Shown: positions 16,275 through 26,000, counted from the first letter of the stretch. The stretch is 54,552 bases of DNA from DATMXT01 sp035560415 (GCA_035560415.1 DATMZG010000019.1:1-54552); one strand, 5' to 3'. Numbers and translations are program-made. Notes: a model not told the origin generated them from the sequence alone.

Positions 16275-18240
16275 CCGATTTCAGGTGGTGTCGGATTACA
16301 CGCCGGCCGGCGACCAGCCAAAGGCCATTGCCGAGCTGACAAAGGGTGTGCTGCGCGGGGACAAAATGCAGACGCTGCTCGGTGTCACCGGCTCCGGCAA
16401 GACTTACACTATGGCCAATATCATAGAGAAAATCGGGCGGCCGACCCTTGTGCTCGCGCACAACAAAACGCTGGCCGCCCAGCTTTGCAGCGAGTTTCGG
16501 GAGTTCTTCCCGGGCAGCGCCGTAGAGTATTTTGTCTCCTACTACGACTATTACCAGCCGGAGTCCTATATTCCCTCGACCGACACATTTATTGAGAAGG
16601 ACTCCTCCATCAACGACGAGCTGGACAAGCTGCGCCACTCGGCCACCGCCGCCCTCTACGAGCGCAGAGACGTCGTCATTGTGGCGTCGGTCTCCTGCAT
16701 TTACGGCCTCGGAGACCCGAAGGAGTACACCGAGCTCGCCGTCACGATGCGCCCCGGCCAGAAAATGGGCCGAAACGAGCTCATTCATAAGCTAGTCAAA
16801 CTCCAGTACGAGCGCAACGACATGTCCCTGACCCGCACCAACTTCCGGGTCAGAGGCGACGTCGTCGAAATTTTCCCGGCGGGCGCGACCGACCGGGTGC
16901 TGCGCACCGAGTTCTGGGGGGACGAGATTGAGCGCATCAGCGAAGTGGACCCTCTCACGGGCGAAATTATCTCCCACCCGAAGTTTGAAATCATCTTTCC
17001 GGCCTCACACTATGTCGTGTCGCAGGACAAGATGGAACGCTCCATCTCCGAAATCGAGCGGGAGCTCGAGGAGCGCGTGAAATTTTTCAAGGACAACGGC
17101 AAACTCATCGAGGCCCAGCGCATAGAGCAGCGCACGCGGTACGACATTGAGATGCTGCGGGAAATCGGGTTTTGCTCCGGCATTGAAAACTACTCCCGCA
17201 TCCTCTTAGGCCGGGAGCCCGGCGCCACGCCCTATACGCTGCTCGACTATATGCCAAAGGACTTTCTCATGTTTGTCGACGAGTCCCACGTCATGCTCCC
17301 GCAAGTCAGAGGCATGTTCGGCGGGGACTTCTCCCGCAAGAAGTCGCTGGTCGACTTCGGCTTTCGCCTTCCCTCGGCCTTTGACAACCGGCCCCTCAAC
17401 TTCGGCGAGTTCGAAGAGCGGGTGGGGCAGGTCATTTTCGTCTCGGCGACCCCCGGCGAGTACGAGCGGGGGCACTCGACCCAGATTGTCGAGCAGGTCA
17501 TCCGCCCCACGGGGCTCTTAGACCCCGAAGTGGAGGTGCGGCCGACCGAGGGGCAGATTGATGACCTCTACGGCGAAATCCGGGCTCGGGCCGAAAAAGG
17601 GGAGCGGGTGCTCATCACGACCCTGACCAAAAAAATGGCCGAGGACCTCACGGCCTATTACGAGAACATCGGCGTCAAAATCCGGTATATGCACCACGAC
17701 ATCGACACGATTGAGCGCATGGAGATCATAAGAGACCTTCGCCTCGGCGAATTTGACGTGCTGGTCGGCATCAACCTCCTGCGGGAGGGGCTCGACCTGC
17801 CCGAAGTCTCGCTTGTCGCCATTTTGGACGCCGACAAGGAGGGCTTTTTGCGCGGGGCGACAAGCCTCGTGCAGACCATCGGCCGGGCCGCCCGCAATTC
17901 CGGGGGCAAAGTCATCATGTACGCCGACAAATACACCGACGCCATGCGCTACGCCATCAGCGAGACCGAGCGCCGCAGGGCCATTCAGAAAGCCCACAAC
18001 GAGGCCCACGGCATCGTACCGAAAACCATCGTCAAGAGCGTGCGGGACGTCATTGAAATCTCCTCCAAGGTGGAGGTCGAGGGCATCGCCAAAAAGCACA
18101 TGTCCCGCAGGGAGCGCATGGACTTAATTGAAAAGCTCACGAAGGAGATGCGGGCTGCCGCCAAGCTCCTCGAGTTTGAGCACGCCGCCTACCTGAGGGA
18201 CCGTATTAACGAGCTGCAAAAAGGAGCAAACAGGACTTGA
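16267..18240 (+). CDS. uvrB: Excinuclease ABC subunit B
   Basis: The damage-verification helicase of nucleotide excision repair, 657 residues. Walker A GVTGSGKT near residue 40, the damage-probing beta-hairpin region YYDYYQPESYIPSTDTFIEKD split around residue 95-115, DESH (Walker B) near 338, helicase motif VGINLLREGLDLPEV near 500 and a C-terminal UVR motif (about 618-655) are present. It starts with TTG overlapping the radC end, with AGGAG 11 bases upstream. No LexA-like box was seen in the operon. Confidence 0.96.
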   Translation: MNNRFQVVSDYTPAGDQPKAIAELTKGVLRGDKMQTLLGVTGSGKTYTMANIIEKIGRPTLVLAHNKTLAAQLCSEFREFFPGSAVEYFVSYYDYYQPESYIPSTDTFIEKDSSINDELDKLRHSATAALYERRDVVIVASVSCIYGLGDPKEYTELAVTMRPGQKMGRNELIHKLVKLQYERNDMSLTRTNFRVRGDVVEIFPAGATDRVLRTEFWGDEIERISEVDPLTGEIISHPKFEIIFPASHYVVSQDKMERSISEIERELEERVKFFKDNGKLIEAQRIEQRTRYDIEMLREIGFCSGIENYSRILLGREPGATPYTLLDYMPKDFLMFVDESHVMLPQVRGMFGGDFSRKKSLVDFGFRLPSAFDNRPLNFGEFEERVGQVIFVSATPGEYERGHSTQIVEQVIRPTGLLDPEVEVRPTEGQIDDLYGEIRARAEKGERVLITTLTKKMAEDLTAYYENIGVKIRYMHHDIDTIERMEIIRDLRLGEFDVLVGINLLREGLDLPEVSLVAILDADKEGFLRGATSLVQTIGRAARNSGGKVIMYADKYTDAMRYAISETERRRAIQKAHNEAHGIVPKTIVKSVRDVIEISSKVEVEGIAKKHMSRRERMDLIEKLTKEMRAAAKLLEFEHAAYLRDRINELQKGANRT

Positions 18241-21074
18241 TAGACAAAATTTCGGTGCGGGGCGCCCGCGCCCACAACTTAAAAAATATCGACGTCGACA
18301 TCCCGCGGGACAAGCTGGTCGTCGTGACGGGGCTTTCGGGCTCCGGCAAGTCGTCTTTGGCCTTCGACACCATTTACGCCGAGGGCCAGCGGCGGTATGT
18401 CGAGTCGCTGTCCTCCTACGCCCGGCAGTTTTTGGGCCAGATGGACAAGCCCGACGTCACGAGCATTGAGGGGCTCTCTCCCGCCATCTCCATCGACCAG
18501 AAGACCACTTCGAAAAACCCGCGCTCGACAGTCGGGACCGTGACCGAGATTTACGACTACCTGCGGCTGCTCTACGCCCACATCGGCATTCCGCACTGCC
18601 CCGTCTGCGGGCGTGAAATCACGCAGCAGACAGTCGACCAGATTGTCGACAGCATTCTGGAGCTGCCGCAGGGAAAGCGCATTCAAGTGCTGGCCCCCGT
18701 CGTGCGGCAGCGCAAGGGGGAGCACCAGAAAGTGTTTGAGGACGCCCGCAAGGGCGGCTTTGTGCGGGTGCGGGTGGACGGCGAAATGCACGACCTCTCG
18801 GAGGAGTTCAACCTCAAAAAGACCTTCAAGCACAACATTGAGATTGTGGTCGACCGCCTCGTCGTAAACCCCGACATCCGCTCGAGGCTCGCCGAGTCTG
18901 TCGAGGCGGCTTCGGCCCTGGCTGGCGGCCTGACTTTGGTCGACGCGGAGGGGGAGGAGCAGCTCTATTCACAGAGCTACGCCTGCCCCGACCACGGGGT
19001 CAGCGTCGAGGAGCTGACTCCCCGCATGTTCTCCTTCAACAACCCCTACGGCGCCTGCCCCGCCTGCACGGGGCTTGGCTCCATTTTAAAAATAGACCCC
19101 GACCTCATCGTGCCAAACAAGTCGCTCACAGTCAGGGACGGGGCCATCAAGGCCTCGGGCTGGAACTTCGTCTACGGCGGCACCATCGCCCAGATGTACT
19201 ACGAGGGGCTTGCCGCCCACTACGGCTTCTCGCTCGATGTGCCTTTCGGCGAGCTGCCCAAAAAGGCGCAGGACGTCATTTTGTACGGCACCGACGGCGA
19301 GAAAATCAAGATGACCCGGGTCAACGAATACGGCGCCGGCAGCTACTACACCGACTTTGAGGGCATTGTCAACAACCTCATGCGCCGCCATCGGGAGACG
19401 AGCTCCGACTGGATTCGCTCCGAAATCGAGTCCTCCATGTCCATGGCGCCCTGCCCCGAGTGTGAAGGCAAGCGCCTTAACAAGAACGTGCTGGCCGTCA
19501 CGGTCGGCGAGCTCAACATCATGGAGCTGACAAGTCTCTCCATTGTCGAGGAAATCGAGTTTTTGCAAAACCTGAAGCTCTCCGAAACCCATCAAATCAT
19601 TGCCCGGCAGATTTTAAAGGAGATTGGGGAGCGGCTGACATTTTTGCGCAACGTGGGGCTTGAGTACCTCACACTGGCGCGCTCGGCCGGGAGTCTTTCG
19701 GGCGGCGAGAGCCAGCGCATCCGGCTTGCGACCCAAATCGGCTCCTCTCTCACGGGGGTGCTCTACATTCTCGACGAGCCCTCCATCGGTTTGCACCAGA
19801 AGGACAACCGCAAGCTGCTCGACACCTTGAAGCGGCTGCGGGACCTCGGCAACACCCTCATCGTCGTCGAGCACGACGAGGAGACCATGTTCGAGTCCGA
19901 CCACATCATCGACATCGGGCCTGGGGCCGGCATCCACGGCGGCGCCGTCGTCGCGCAGGGCACGGTCGACGAAATCATGCGCACCGAGGGCTCGGTCACG
20001 GGCGACTACCTGAGCCACCGCAAGTTCATTCCGGTGCCGGAAGAGCGCCGCCCCGGAAACGGCGGCAGGCTGCGCATTGTCGGCGCCGCCGAAAACAATT
20101 TAAAGGACATCACGGTCGACCTGCCGCTCGGCACTTTCACCTGTGTGACGGGTGTTTCCGGCTCCGGCAAGTCCTCCCTCATCAATGAAATTCTCTATAA
20201 GTCGCTGGCCTCGCAGCTCAACGGCGCCCGCACGACACCCGGCGCCCACGCCCGCATAGAGGGGGTCGAGCTGCTCGACAAGGTCATCGCCATCGACCAG
20301 TCGCCCATCGGGCGCACGCCCCGCTCCAACCCCGCCACCTACACCGGGCTCTTCACCGACGTGCGCAACGTCTTTGCCGCGACGACCGAGTCCAAAATGC
20401 ACGGCTTTGGCCCGGGGCGGTTTTCTTTCAACGTCAAGGGCGGCCGGTGCGAGGCCTGCCAGGGCGACGGCATCATTAAAATCGAAATGCACTTTCTGCC
20501 CGACGTCTATGTGCCCTGCGAGGTCTGCAAGGGCAAGCGGTATAACAGGGAGACCCTTGAAGTAAAGTATAAGGGAAAGACCATTGCCGACGTGCTCGAC
20601 ATGACGGTGGAGGAGGGGGTCGCCTTTTTCGAAAACATCCCCTCCATCCGGCGCAAGCTCGAAACCCTCTTTGACGTGGGGCTCGGCTACATCAAAATCG
20701 GCCAGCCCTCCACCCAGCTCTCTGGCGGCGAGGCCCAGCGGGTGAAACTGGCGACCGAGCTCGCCCGCCGCTCCACCGGCAAGACGGTCTACATCCTCGA
20801 CGAGCCGACGACGGGGCTTCACACGGCCGACGTGCACAAGCTCATTGAGGTATTGCAGAAGTTTGTGGCCGAGGGGAACACGGTCATCGTCATTGAGCAT
20901 AATCTGGATATCATCAAATGCGCCGACTATATCGTCGACCTCGGCCCCGACGGCGGCGACCGCGGCGGCGAAATCGTGGCCTGCGGCACGCCGGAGCAGG
21001 TGGCCGACGCCCCCGGCTCCTACACGGGCACATATTTAAAAGCCGTGCTCGAAATGGCGCGGCGGGAGAGGTAA
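18237..21074 (+). CDS. uvrA: Excinuclease ABC subunit A
   Basis: The ATPase that searches DNA for damage with UvrB. The 945-residue length is normal. Two ABC cassettes are seen, each with Walker A (GLSGSGKSSLAF; GVSGSGKSSL) and signature LSGGE, and zinc modules CPVCGRE, CPECEGKRL and the pair CEACQGDG and CEVCKGKR. The TTG start overlaps the uvrB stop (TTGA) with AAGGAG 10 bases upstream. Confidence 0.97.
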   Translation: MIDKISVRGARAHNLKNIDVDIPRDKLVVVTGLSGSGKSSLAFDTIYAEGQRRYVESLSSYARQFLGQMDKPDVTSIEGLSPAISIDQKTTSKNPRSTVGTVTEIYDYLRLLYAHIGIPHCPVCGREITQQTVDQIVDSILELPQGKRIQVLAPVVRQRKGEHQKVFEDARKGGFVRVRVDGEMHDLSEEFNLKKTFKHNIEIVVDRLVVNPDIRSRLAESVEAASALAGGLTLVDAEGEEQLYSQSYACPDHGVSVEELTPRMFSFNNPYGACPACTGLGSILKIDPDLIVPNKSLTVRDGAIKASGWNFVYGGTIAQMYYEGLAAHYGFSLDVPFGELPKKAQDVILYGTDGEKIKMTRVNEYGAGSYYTDFEGIVNNLMRRHRETSSDWIRSEIESSMSMAPCPECEGKRLNKNVLAVTVGELNIMELTSLSIVEEIEFLQNLKLSETHQIIARQILKEIGERLTFLRNVGLEYLTLARSAGSLSGGESQRIRLATQIGSSLTGVLYILDEPSIGLHQKDNRKLLDTLKRLRDLGNTLIVVEHDEETMFESDHIIDIGPGAGIHGGAVVAQGTVDEIMRTEGSVTGDYLSHRKFIPVPEERRPGNGGRLRIVGAAENNLKDITVDLPLGTFTCVTGVSGSGKSSLINEILYKSLASQLNGARTTPGAHARIEGVELLDKVIAIDQSPIGRTPRSNPATYTGLFTDVRNVFAATTESKMHGFGPGRFSFNVKGGRCEACQGDGIIKIEMHFLPDVYVPCEVCKGKRYNRETLEVKYKGKTIADVLDMTVEEGVAFFENIPSIRRKLETLFDVGLGYIKIGQPSTQLSGGEAQRVKLATELARRSTGKTVYILDEPTTGLHTADVHKLIEVLQKFVAEGNTVIVIEHNLDIIKCADYIVDLGPDGGDRGGEIVACGTPEQVADAPGSYTGTYLKAVLEMARRER

Positions 21075-21080
21075 GGCCCC

Positions 21081-21920
21081 GTGTTCGGATATATTGTCCC
21101 AAAACAGGAAGAGCTGCGCATGCGGGAGCTCGAGGCCTATAAAGCCATATACTGCGGGCTCTGTCACCGCTTAAAAGAGACTTACGGCGGCGCCGCCACC
21201 ATGGGGCTCTCTTATGACTTCGCATTTTTGGCCTGTCTTGCAATGGCTTTGGACGAGGAGGAACCGGCCTACGCCAAGCGGATGTGCGCCACAAACCCCT
21301 TGAAAAACACCGGCGCCCTCTCCTCCGAGGCCTCGCTTGACACGGTGGCCGCCGCCCACGTCATTTTGGGGTGCGGCAAGCTGCGGGACGACCTTGCCGA
21401 TGAAAACGGCGCAAAAAGAGCCAAGGCCAAGGCCGCGCTTTTGGCGCTTTCGTCTGCCGAAAAGCTTGCAAGAACCTACTATCCGGCGCTTGCCTCCGGC
21501 GTCGATGGGGCGCTCACGGAGCTGGCTGCTGCCGAAGGCGGCCCGCCCCTGACGCTTGACGGCTACACCCGCCACTTTGCCGGGATGCTGGCCGCCGTCA
21601 CCGAGAGCCTGTCGGAGGACGCGGTTGTCAGGAGGGTCCTGCACGAGCTCGGCTATCAGGTCGGCCGGTGGATTTACCTGATTGACGCCGCCGACGACCT
21701 CCCTGAGGACAAAAAGCTTGGCCGGTTTAACCCGCTTGTCGCCGCGGGGCTTGACGGGGATATGCCGCTTGTGGTACAAATGCTGACAGATGCGGCTTTC
21801 GGCGCCGCCTCGTCCCTCGACCTTTTGCCGCTTAAGCGCTACCGCGGAATTCTCGAAAACATATTACGGGTCGGAATGCCCGCAAAACAGAGAGGAATCA
21901 CGCATGAGAAACCCGTATGA
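21081..21920 (+). CDS. DUF5685 family protein
   Basis: Function unknown. The 279-residue protein begins MFGYIVPKQEELRMRELE and has YKAIYCGLCHRLKETYG, a conserved N-terminal Cys-x-x-Cys element of the clostridial DUF5685 family; GYQVGRWIYLIDAADDLPEDKK near 200 is another family-like motif, reminiscent of an aspartate-rich metal site. It uses GTG 21081 and overlaps the next, J-domain, gene by 17 bases. The pairing with a J-domain protein is typical and suggests a shared role, perhaps metal or cofactor handling (inference). Confidence 0.85.
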   Translation: MFGYIVPKQEELRMRELEAYKAIYCGLCHRLKETYGGAATMGLSYDFAFLACLAMALDEEEPAYAKRMCATNPLKNTGALSSEASLDTVAAAHVILGCGKLRDDLADENGAKRAKAKAALLALSSAEKLARTYYPALASGVDGALTELAAAEGGPPLTLDGYTRHFAGMLAAVTESLSEDAVVRRVLHELGYQVGRWIYLIDAADDLPEDKKLGRFNPLVAAGLDGDMPLVVQMLTDAAFGAASSLDLLPLKRYRGILENILRVGMPAKQRGITHEKPV

Positions 21921-22497
21921 AGTTCTGGGTGTCCCGCGCACGGCCACCGACCAGGAGGTCAAGACCGCCTACCGGGAGCTGGCGCGCAAATATCACCCCG
22001 ACAACTATCAGAATAACCCGCTTGCCGATCTCGCCAAGGAGAAAATGAGCGAGATCAACGCCGCGTACGACGAGATCGTGCGCGAGCGCGGGGAAAATGG
22101 CGGGCGCTCCTATCAAAACGGCGGCTATTCCGGCTCCGGCCGGTTTATGGAAGTTCGCAATATGATTGCGCAGGGGAGAATTGAGGACGCCCACCGGACG
22201 CTCGACGGCGTGCCGGTCTCGGCCCGTACGGCCGAGTGGCACTTTCTGCGGGGCGTCGTGCTTCAGCGCAAGGGCTGGCTTTCGGACGCGAGACTCTGCT
22301 ACCAGCAGGCTGTCAACATGGACCCAGGCAACCCTGAATACCGGGCCGCCCTCTCCTCGATGGGCGCGGGGCAGGTGCCGTGGCAGGACGACTCCTACGG
22401 CACCGGCGGGGCCTTTTGTATTCCCTGCACAGGATGTGACGTATGTACTGCGGCGCTCTGCGCCAACTGCATGTGTAATTGCTGTCTCGGACGATGA
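21904..22497 (+). CDS. J-domain protein with TPR-like middle and cysteine-rich tail
   Basis: A DnaJ-type cochaperone fragment, 197 residues. The N-terminal J domain (about 1-65) has the HPD tripeptide in KYHPDNY. The middle (about 85-150) reads like TPR helices (AEWHFLRGVVLQRKGW and ARLCYQQAVNMDPGNPEY). The last 25 or so residues hold eight cysteines, in clusters such as CIPCTGCDVC and CANCMCNCC, suggesting a metal or iron-sulfur site. There is no canonical DnaJ zinc-finger domain, so this is not the housekeeping DnaJ. ATG 21904 is the first codon that starts the J domain. Confidence 0.82.
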   Translation: MRNPYEVLGVPRTATDQEVKTAYRELARKYHPDNYQNNPLADLAKEKMSEINAAYDEIVRERGENGGRSYQNGGYSGSGRFMEVRNMIAQGRIEDAHRTLDGVPVSARTAEWHFLRGVVLQRKGWLSDARLCYQQAVNMDPGNPEYRAALSSMGAGQVPWQDDSYGTGGAFCIPCTGCDVCTAALCANCMCNCCLGR

Positions 22498-23003
22498 GCG
22501 CCCGGGAAATCACAGGCGGCGCGATGGCGGCGGCGGCGGCGGTGGTGCTGATGGCCCTCTCGGTCATTTTTCCCACCCTCTCCATCTCATGCGCGGCCTT
22601 CTCAGGATTTATCATCATGTTCGCCTATCTGAAGTGGGGCATGAAGACCGCCTTGCTCAGCTACGCGACCGCGTCGATATTGGGTATTATGCTGCTCCCC
22701 AACAAGGAGGCCGCCATTCTGTTTGCCGTGCTCTTCGGCCAGTACCCGATGGTCAAGGCGGCTATTGAGAAAAAAGCTGGAAAGCTGAGAGCCTTTACAC
22801 TAAAGGCGCTCTACTTCAACGCCGACATGCTGCTTGTTTACTATTTCGTGTCCGGGGTTCTGGGGCTCCAGATTCTTGAGCCCAACATGCCGGCAGCATT
22901 TGCCTTTGTCTTCATGAATGTCATTTTTCTCATTTATGACTACACTTTTTCACCGCTCATGAAGGTTTTGCGTCAGCGGTTTTTCAAATTTCTGTGGAGG
23001 TAA
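22494..23003 (+). CDS. Predicted integral membrane protein
   Basis: A 169-residue protein with five or six hydrophobic segments (about residues 12-30, 33-50, 53-72, 76-92, 108-130 and 138-158). The small size and arrangement recall ECF-transporter S components or DUF2232-like proteins, but I see no diagnostic motif and assign no substrate. ATG 22494 overlaps the stop of the J-domain gene. The next gene begins 6 bases downstream. Confidence 0.6.
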   Translation: MSAREITGGAMAAAAAVVLMALSVIFPTLSISCAAFSGFIIMFAYLKWGMKTALLSYATASILGIMLLPNKEAAILFAVLFGQYPMVKAAIEKKAGKLRAFTLKALYFNADMLLVYYFVSGVLGLQILEPNMPAAFAFVFMNVIFLIYDYTFSPLMKVLRQRFFKFLWR

Positions 23004-23009
23004 CCCCAT

Positions 23010-23657
23010 TTGTTAGAGGACTTTTTACAAAATGCCCTGTATCTCGTCCCGGTGGCGCTCCTGTCGCTGTCCTTCCACGAGTTTGCGCACGGCTGGGCGG
23101 CCTATAAGCTCGGGGACCCGACCGCCAAAGAGGCCGGCCGCCTGACCTTAAATCCGCTTGCCCATCTCGACATCCTCGGCACCATCGCCATGCTGCTGCT
23201 GCGGTTTGGCTGGGCAAAGCCGGTGCCGGTCAACCCCATGTACTTCAAAAACCGCAAGCGGGACTCGGCCATCACGGCGGCGGCAGGCCCCATCTCTAAT
23301 CTGCTGCTCGCCTTTATATGCCTGTTTTTGTTTTACGTCGTCGTCTTCTTTGTGCCCTACGGAAGGCCAAACGAAATTCTCCAGAAATTTCTCATCATCA
23401 TGGTCAGCCTCAACGTCGGACTTGCCGTCTTCAACCTGTTGCCCATCTCTCCGCTCGACGGCTCGAAAATTCTTTACGCGGTGCTGCCAAATGCCACTTA
23501 CTTCAAAATCATGCGGTATGAGAAATATTTCATGCCGGCGCTCTTCCTGCTGCTCTGGATGGGGGTGCTCTCGGGGCCCATCTCCTGGCTGCGAGACCTC
23601 GTGATCTCGGGCATGCAGGCCGTCATCCTCCCCGTTTTCCGCCTGCTGTGGAGCTGA
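23010..23657 (+). CDS. Site-2 protease family (M50) membrane metalloprotease
   Basis: A small intramembrane zinc protease, 215 residues. The HExxH motif HEFAH is at 23-27 in the first helix, and the third-ligand motif NLLPISPLDGSK is near residue 145. It has the short form common in Clostridia and lacks PDZ or CBS domains. The TTG start has GGAGG 8 bases upstream. It precedes scpA, a frequent arrangement. The substrate is unknown; a role in sporulation signalling as for SpoIVFB is possible but not shown. Confidence 0.88.
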   Translation: MLEDFLQNALYLVPVALLSLSFHEFAHGWAAYKLGDPTAKEAGRLTLNPLAHLDILGTIAMLLLRFGWAKPVPVNPMYFKNRKRDSAITAAAGPISNLLLAFICLFLFYVVVFFVPYGRPNEILQKFLIIMVSLNVGLAVFNLLPISPLDGSKILYAVLPNATYFKIMRYEKYFMPALFLLLWMGVLSGPISWLRDLVISGMQAVILPVFRLLWS

Positions 23658-23679
23658 ACGACAAGGCCGGAGGTTTCTT

Positions 23680-24408
23680 ATGGGTATGGAGCTGAACTAT
23701 AAGCTGGAGGTTTTTGAAGGCCCGCTCGACCTTCTGCTCCATTTGATTGAAAAAAACGAGCTCGACATCAGGGACGTCAAAATCGCGCTGCTGCTCGACC
23801 AATTTATGGAATATGTGCGGCAAATAGAGCCGGCAAACCTCGAAAACCTCTCCGAGTTTTTGCTGATGGCCTCCCGGCTTCTCTACATAAAGTCAAGGGA
23901 ACTGCTTCCGCCGGAGGATGACGACGACGACCCCATGGGGGAACTCACCGCCATGCTGGCCGACTACGCGCGGTACAAAGAGCTTGCAGGTGAACTCGAT
24001 GACCGCATGCGGGAATACGGCGCTCTGCGGCTTGTGCGGGGCCCACAGGCGCTGCCTCCGGCGCCCGCTCCGGAAAAAACATATGGCGTGGACAAGCTGG
24101 TCGAGGCCTACAAGGCCGTCTTTCGCGGAAATCTTCGCCGGGTGCCCCCGCCCGTCACCGCCTTTGAGGGCATTGTGGCCCAAAAGACGGTCTCAATTGC
24201 CTCCATGGCCGTCTCGCTCTTACGCCGCCTTGTGAGGCAGGGCGCAGTGCGGTTTTTAAATATTCTTGGGGAAGAGACGACCAAGTCTGAAAAAATCGCA
24301 TGTTTTTTGGCAATACTTGAACTGTCGAACAGAGGCCGGGTGCGCATCACCGACGCCGGCGCCGCCGACTATAAAATCAATTTGGTGCGGGAGGGGGACA
24401 AGCGGTGA
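23680..24408 (+). CDS. scpA: Segregation and condensation protein A
   Basis: The kleisin subunit of the SMC-ScpAB condensin. The 242-residue protein opens with the ScpA signature YKLEVFEGPLDLLLHLIEKNELDI, interrupted here only for length, and continues with FLLMASRLLYIKSRELLP. A winged-helix domain sits at the C-terminus. ATG 23680 follows GGAGG by 6 bases. It overlaps scpB by four bases. Confidence 0.94.
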   Translation: MGMELNYKLEVFEGPLDLLLHLIEKNELDIRDVKIALLLDQFMEYVRQIEPANLENLSEFLLMASRLLYIKSRELLPPEDDDDDPMGELTAMLADYARYKELAGELDDRMREYGALRLVRGPQALPPAPAPEKTYGVDKLVEAYKAVFRGNLRRVPPPVTAFEGIVAQKTVSIASMAVSLLRRLVRQGAVRFLNILGEETTKSEKIACFLAILELSNRGRVRITDAGAADYKINLVREGDKR

Positions 24409-24974
24409 AATATTCGAGAACAGAGGGCGTTCTGGAAGCCCTTCTATTCGCCGCCGGAACGCCTGCCGAGCTGGAGCTTTTGGCCAGAGCCGCAGAGCTT
24501 GACGCCGACACCTGCGCCGCGGTGCTCGACAACATGCGGGCGAGGTACGCCGAAGAGGACCGCGGAATTGAGCTGCTGCGCCTCGGGGACGCCTATCAGC
24601 TTTGCACAAAGGCCGAGTTTGCCGACACGGTCCGGGCCGCGCTTGAAAAGCGCCGGGACGCGGCTCTGTCGCCCGCCGCCTTCGAAGTGCTCGCCATTGC
24701 AGCCTATAACCAGCCGGTCACGAGAGCTTTCATTGAACAGGCGAGGGGGGTCGACAGCTCCGGGGTTGTCAGCGCCCTTGTGGAAAAGGGATTTCTTGAA
24801 GAGAAGGGGCGGCTCGACGCCCCCGGCCGGCCCATGCAGTTTGGCACGACGCCCTCCTTTTTGCGCACTTTCGGACTATCGTCGCTTGACGAGCTGCCGC
24901 CCATCGGCGGTGAGGCGAGCCTCTTTGCGGTGGCGTCGGCAGAGCTTGAAATGGTGCCGGGAGGCTCGGCGTGA
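24405..24974 (+). CDS. scpB: Segregation and condensation protein B
   Basis: The kite subunit of condensin, a dimer that binds ScpA. The 189-residue protein has two winged-helix domains, with EGVLEALLFAAGTPAELELL at the start and AFEVLAIAAYNQPVTRAFIEQARGVDS near residue 90. The GTG start overlaps scpA, and the stop overlaps the DUF2953 gene. Confidence 0.94.
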   Translation: MKYSRTEGVLEALLFAAGTPAELELLARAAELDADTCAAVLDNMRARYAEEDRGIELLRLGDAYQLCTKAEFADTVRAALEKRRDAALSPAAFEVLAIAAYNQPVTRAFIEQARGVDSSGVVSALVEKGFLEEKGRLDAPGRPMQFGTTPSFLRTFGLSSLDELPPIGGEASLFAVASAELEMVPGGSA

Positions 24975-25627
24975 GAGTCATCGGGTATATCCTCGCGGGG
25001 CTTTTTGCGGTAATCATTTTGCTGCTCTTCTCAACCGTCGGGGCCGACATCCGCTACGCTGACAAAGAGTCGATGATGACCCTGCTGTTTAACGGCATTC
25101 ACGTCTATAAAATTCCGCTCTTTCCCGACCTCATCCCCCCGGCGCTCGCCAAGAAAAAACCCGAGGAGCTGAAGGAAAAACCGGCGACCGAGCAGACGCT
25201 CATCGGGCTATTTGAGAATATCAGCGACCTGCTCGCCTTTTCTAAACGCGCACTTAGCATTTTTTACCGGAGATTAATTAAGAAAATCGTCGTCAATGAG
25301 CTCAAAATACACATTAGCGTCGCGACCGATGACCCGGTCAGGACAACGGTGCTTTTCGGCAATTTGTCCGGGCTTGTGAACACGGTCTGCGCCACGCTTT
25401 CATATATGGTGACCCTCAGGTACTGCGACGTCAACATTGTGCCGGATTACGCATCCACCGAGTCCCGGGCAAACCTGCGCGCCGTATTCAGACTTCGTTT
25501 GCTGCGGCTGCTTATTGTGGCCGTAGGCCTTTACCCGATGTACAAAGAGCTAAAAGAAAGGAAGAAAAAAAGTGAACAGCCATCCGATCAACGAGGTGAC
25601 CTCCAACATTATGGAGAAACTAACTGA
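24971..25627 (+). CDS. DUF2953 membrane-anchored protein (YtfI-like)
   Basis: A protein of unknown function, 218 residues, with an N-terminal membrane helix (VIGYILAGLFAVIILLLFSTVG). The rest has the YFGTGDP-type core of DUF2953 (here TVLFGNLSGLVNT near 135) and a short hydrophobic stretch near residue 185. It lies just before gerW, as ytfI precedes ytfJ in Bacillus, and overlaps it by 56 bases. It is presumed to be sporulation-associated. Confidence 0.82.
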   Translation: MRVIGYILAGLFAVIILLLFSTVGADIRYADKESMMTLLFNGIHVYKIPLFPDLIPPALAKKKPEELKEKPATEQTLIGLFENISDLLAFSKRALSIFYRRLIKKIVVNELKIHISVATDDPVRTTVLFGNLSGLVNTVCATLSYMVTLRYCDVNIVPDYASTESRANLRAVFRLRLLRLLIVAVGLYPMYKELKERKKKSEQPSDQRGDLQHYGETN

Positions 25628-26000
25628 AATGACCGACGTCAATACAGTCATCGGCGACCCCATTACAACGCCGGCAGGCGTCGTCATCATCCCAATTTCC
25701 AAAGTCTCCCTCGGCTTTGGCGTCGGCGGCGGCGAGTACAACATGAACACCGCGGTCTCCTCCCAGCCCGACGCGAAAATCCCCTTCGGCGGCGGCGGCG
25801 GCGCGGCCCTGACCATCAACCCGGTCGCCTTCCTCACGGTTTCGGGCGAAAACGTGAAAGTGCTGACGGTCGACAGGGACGAGTCGACGGTCGACAAGGC
25901 GCTGGCCATGCTGCCGGAGCTGGTCGACAAGGCCGTGGCGGCCTACAACGAGCGCAAGGGAAAGAAAGCCGGAGCGGACAGTATGCCTAAGTCCGAATAG
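25572..26000 (+). CDS. gerW: GerW family sporulation protein (YtfJ)
   Basis: A spore protein needed for some germinant responses in Bacillus. The 142-residue product has TDVNTVIGDPITTPAGVVIIPISKVS, split for length, the glycine-rich FGVGGGE and GGGGGAAL and the C-terminal amphipathic helix. It starts at GTG 25572 with GGAAG upstream. The poly-glycine codons (GGC repeats near 25790) are normal for the family. The stop codon region is part of a 10-bp direct repeat. Confidence 0.9.
   Translation: MNSHPINEVTSNIMEKLTEMTDVNTVIGDPITTPAGVVIIPISKVSLGFGVGGGEYNMNTAVSSQPDAKIPFGGGGGAALTINPVAFLTVSGENVKVLTVDRDESTVDKALAMLPELVDKAVAAYNERKGKKAGADSMPKSE

Noticed and set aside
14974..21074. LexA-regulated SOS operon (uvrBA)
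   Set aside because: I looked for a GAAC-N4-GTTC-type box near the pyrE promoter and before uvrB and found none.
25785..25805. GGC trinucleotide run
   Set aside because: It encodes the glycine-rich loop that is normal for GerW proteins.
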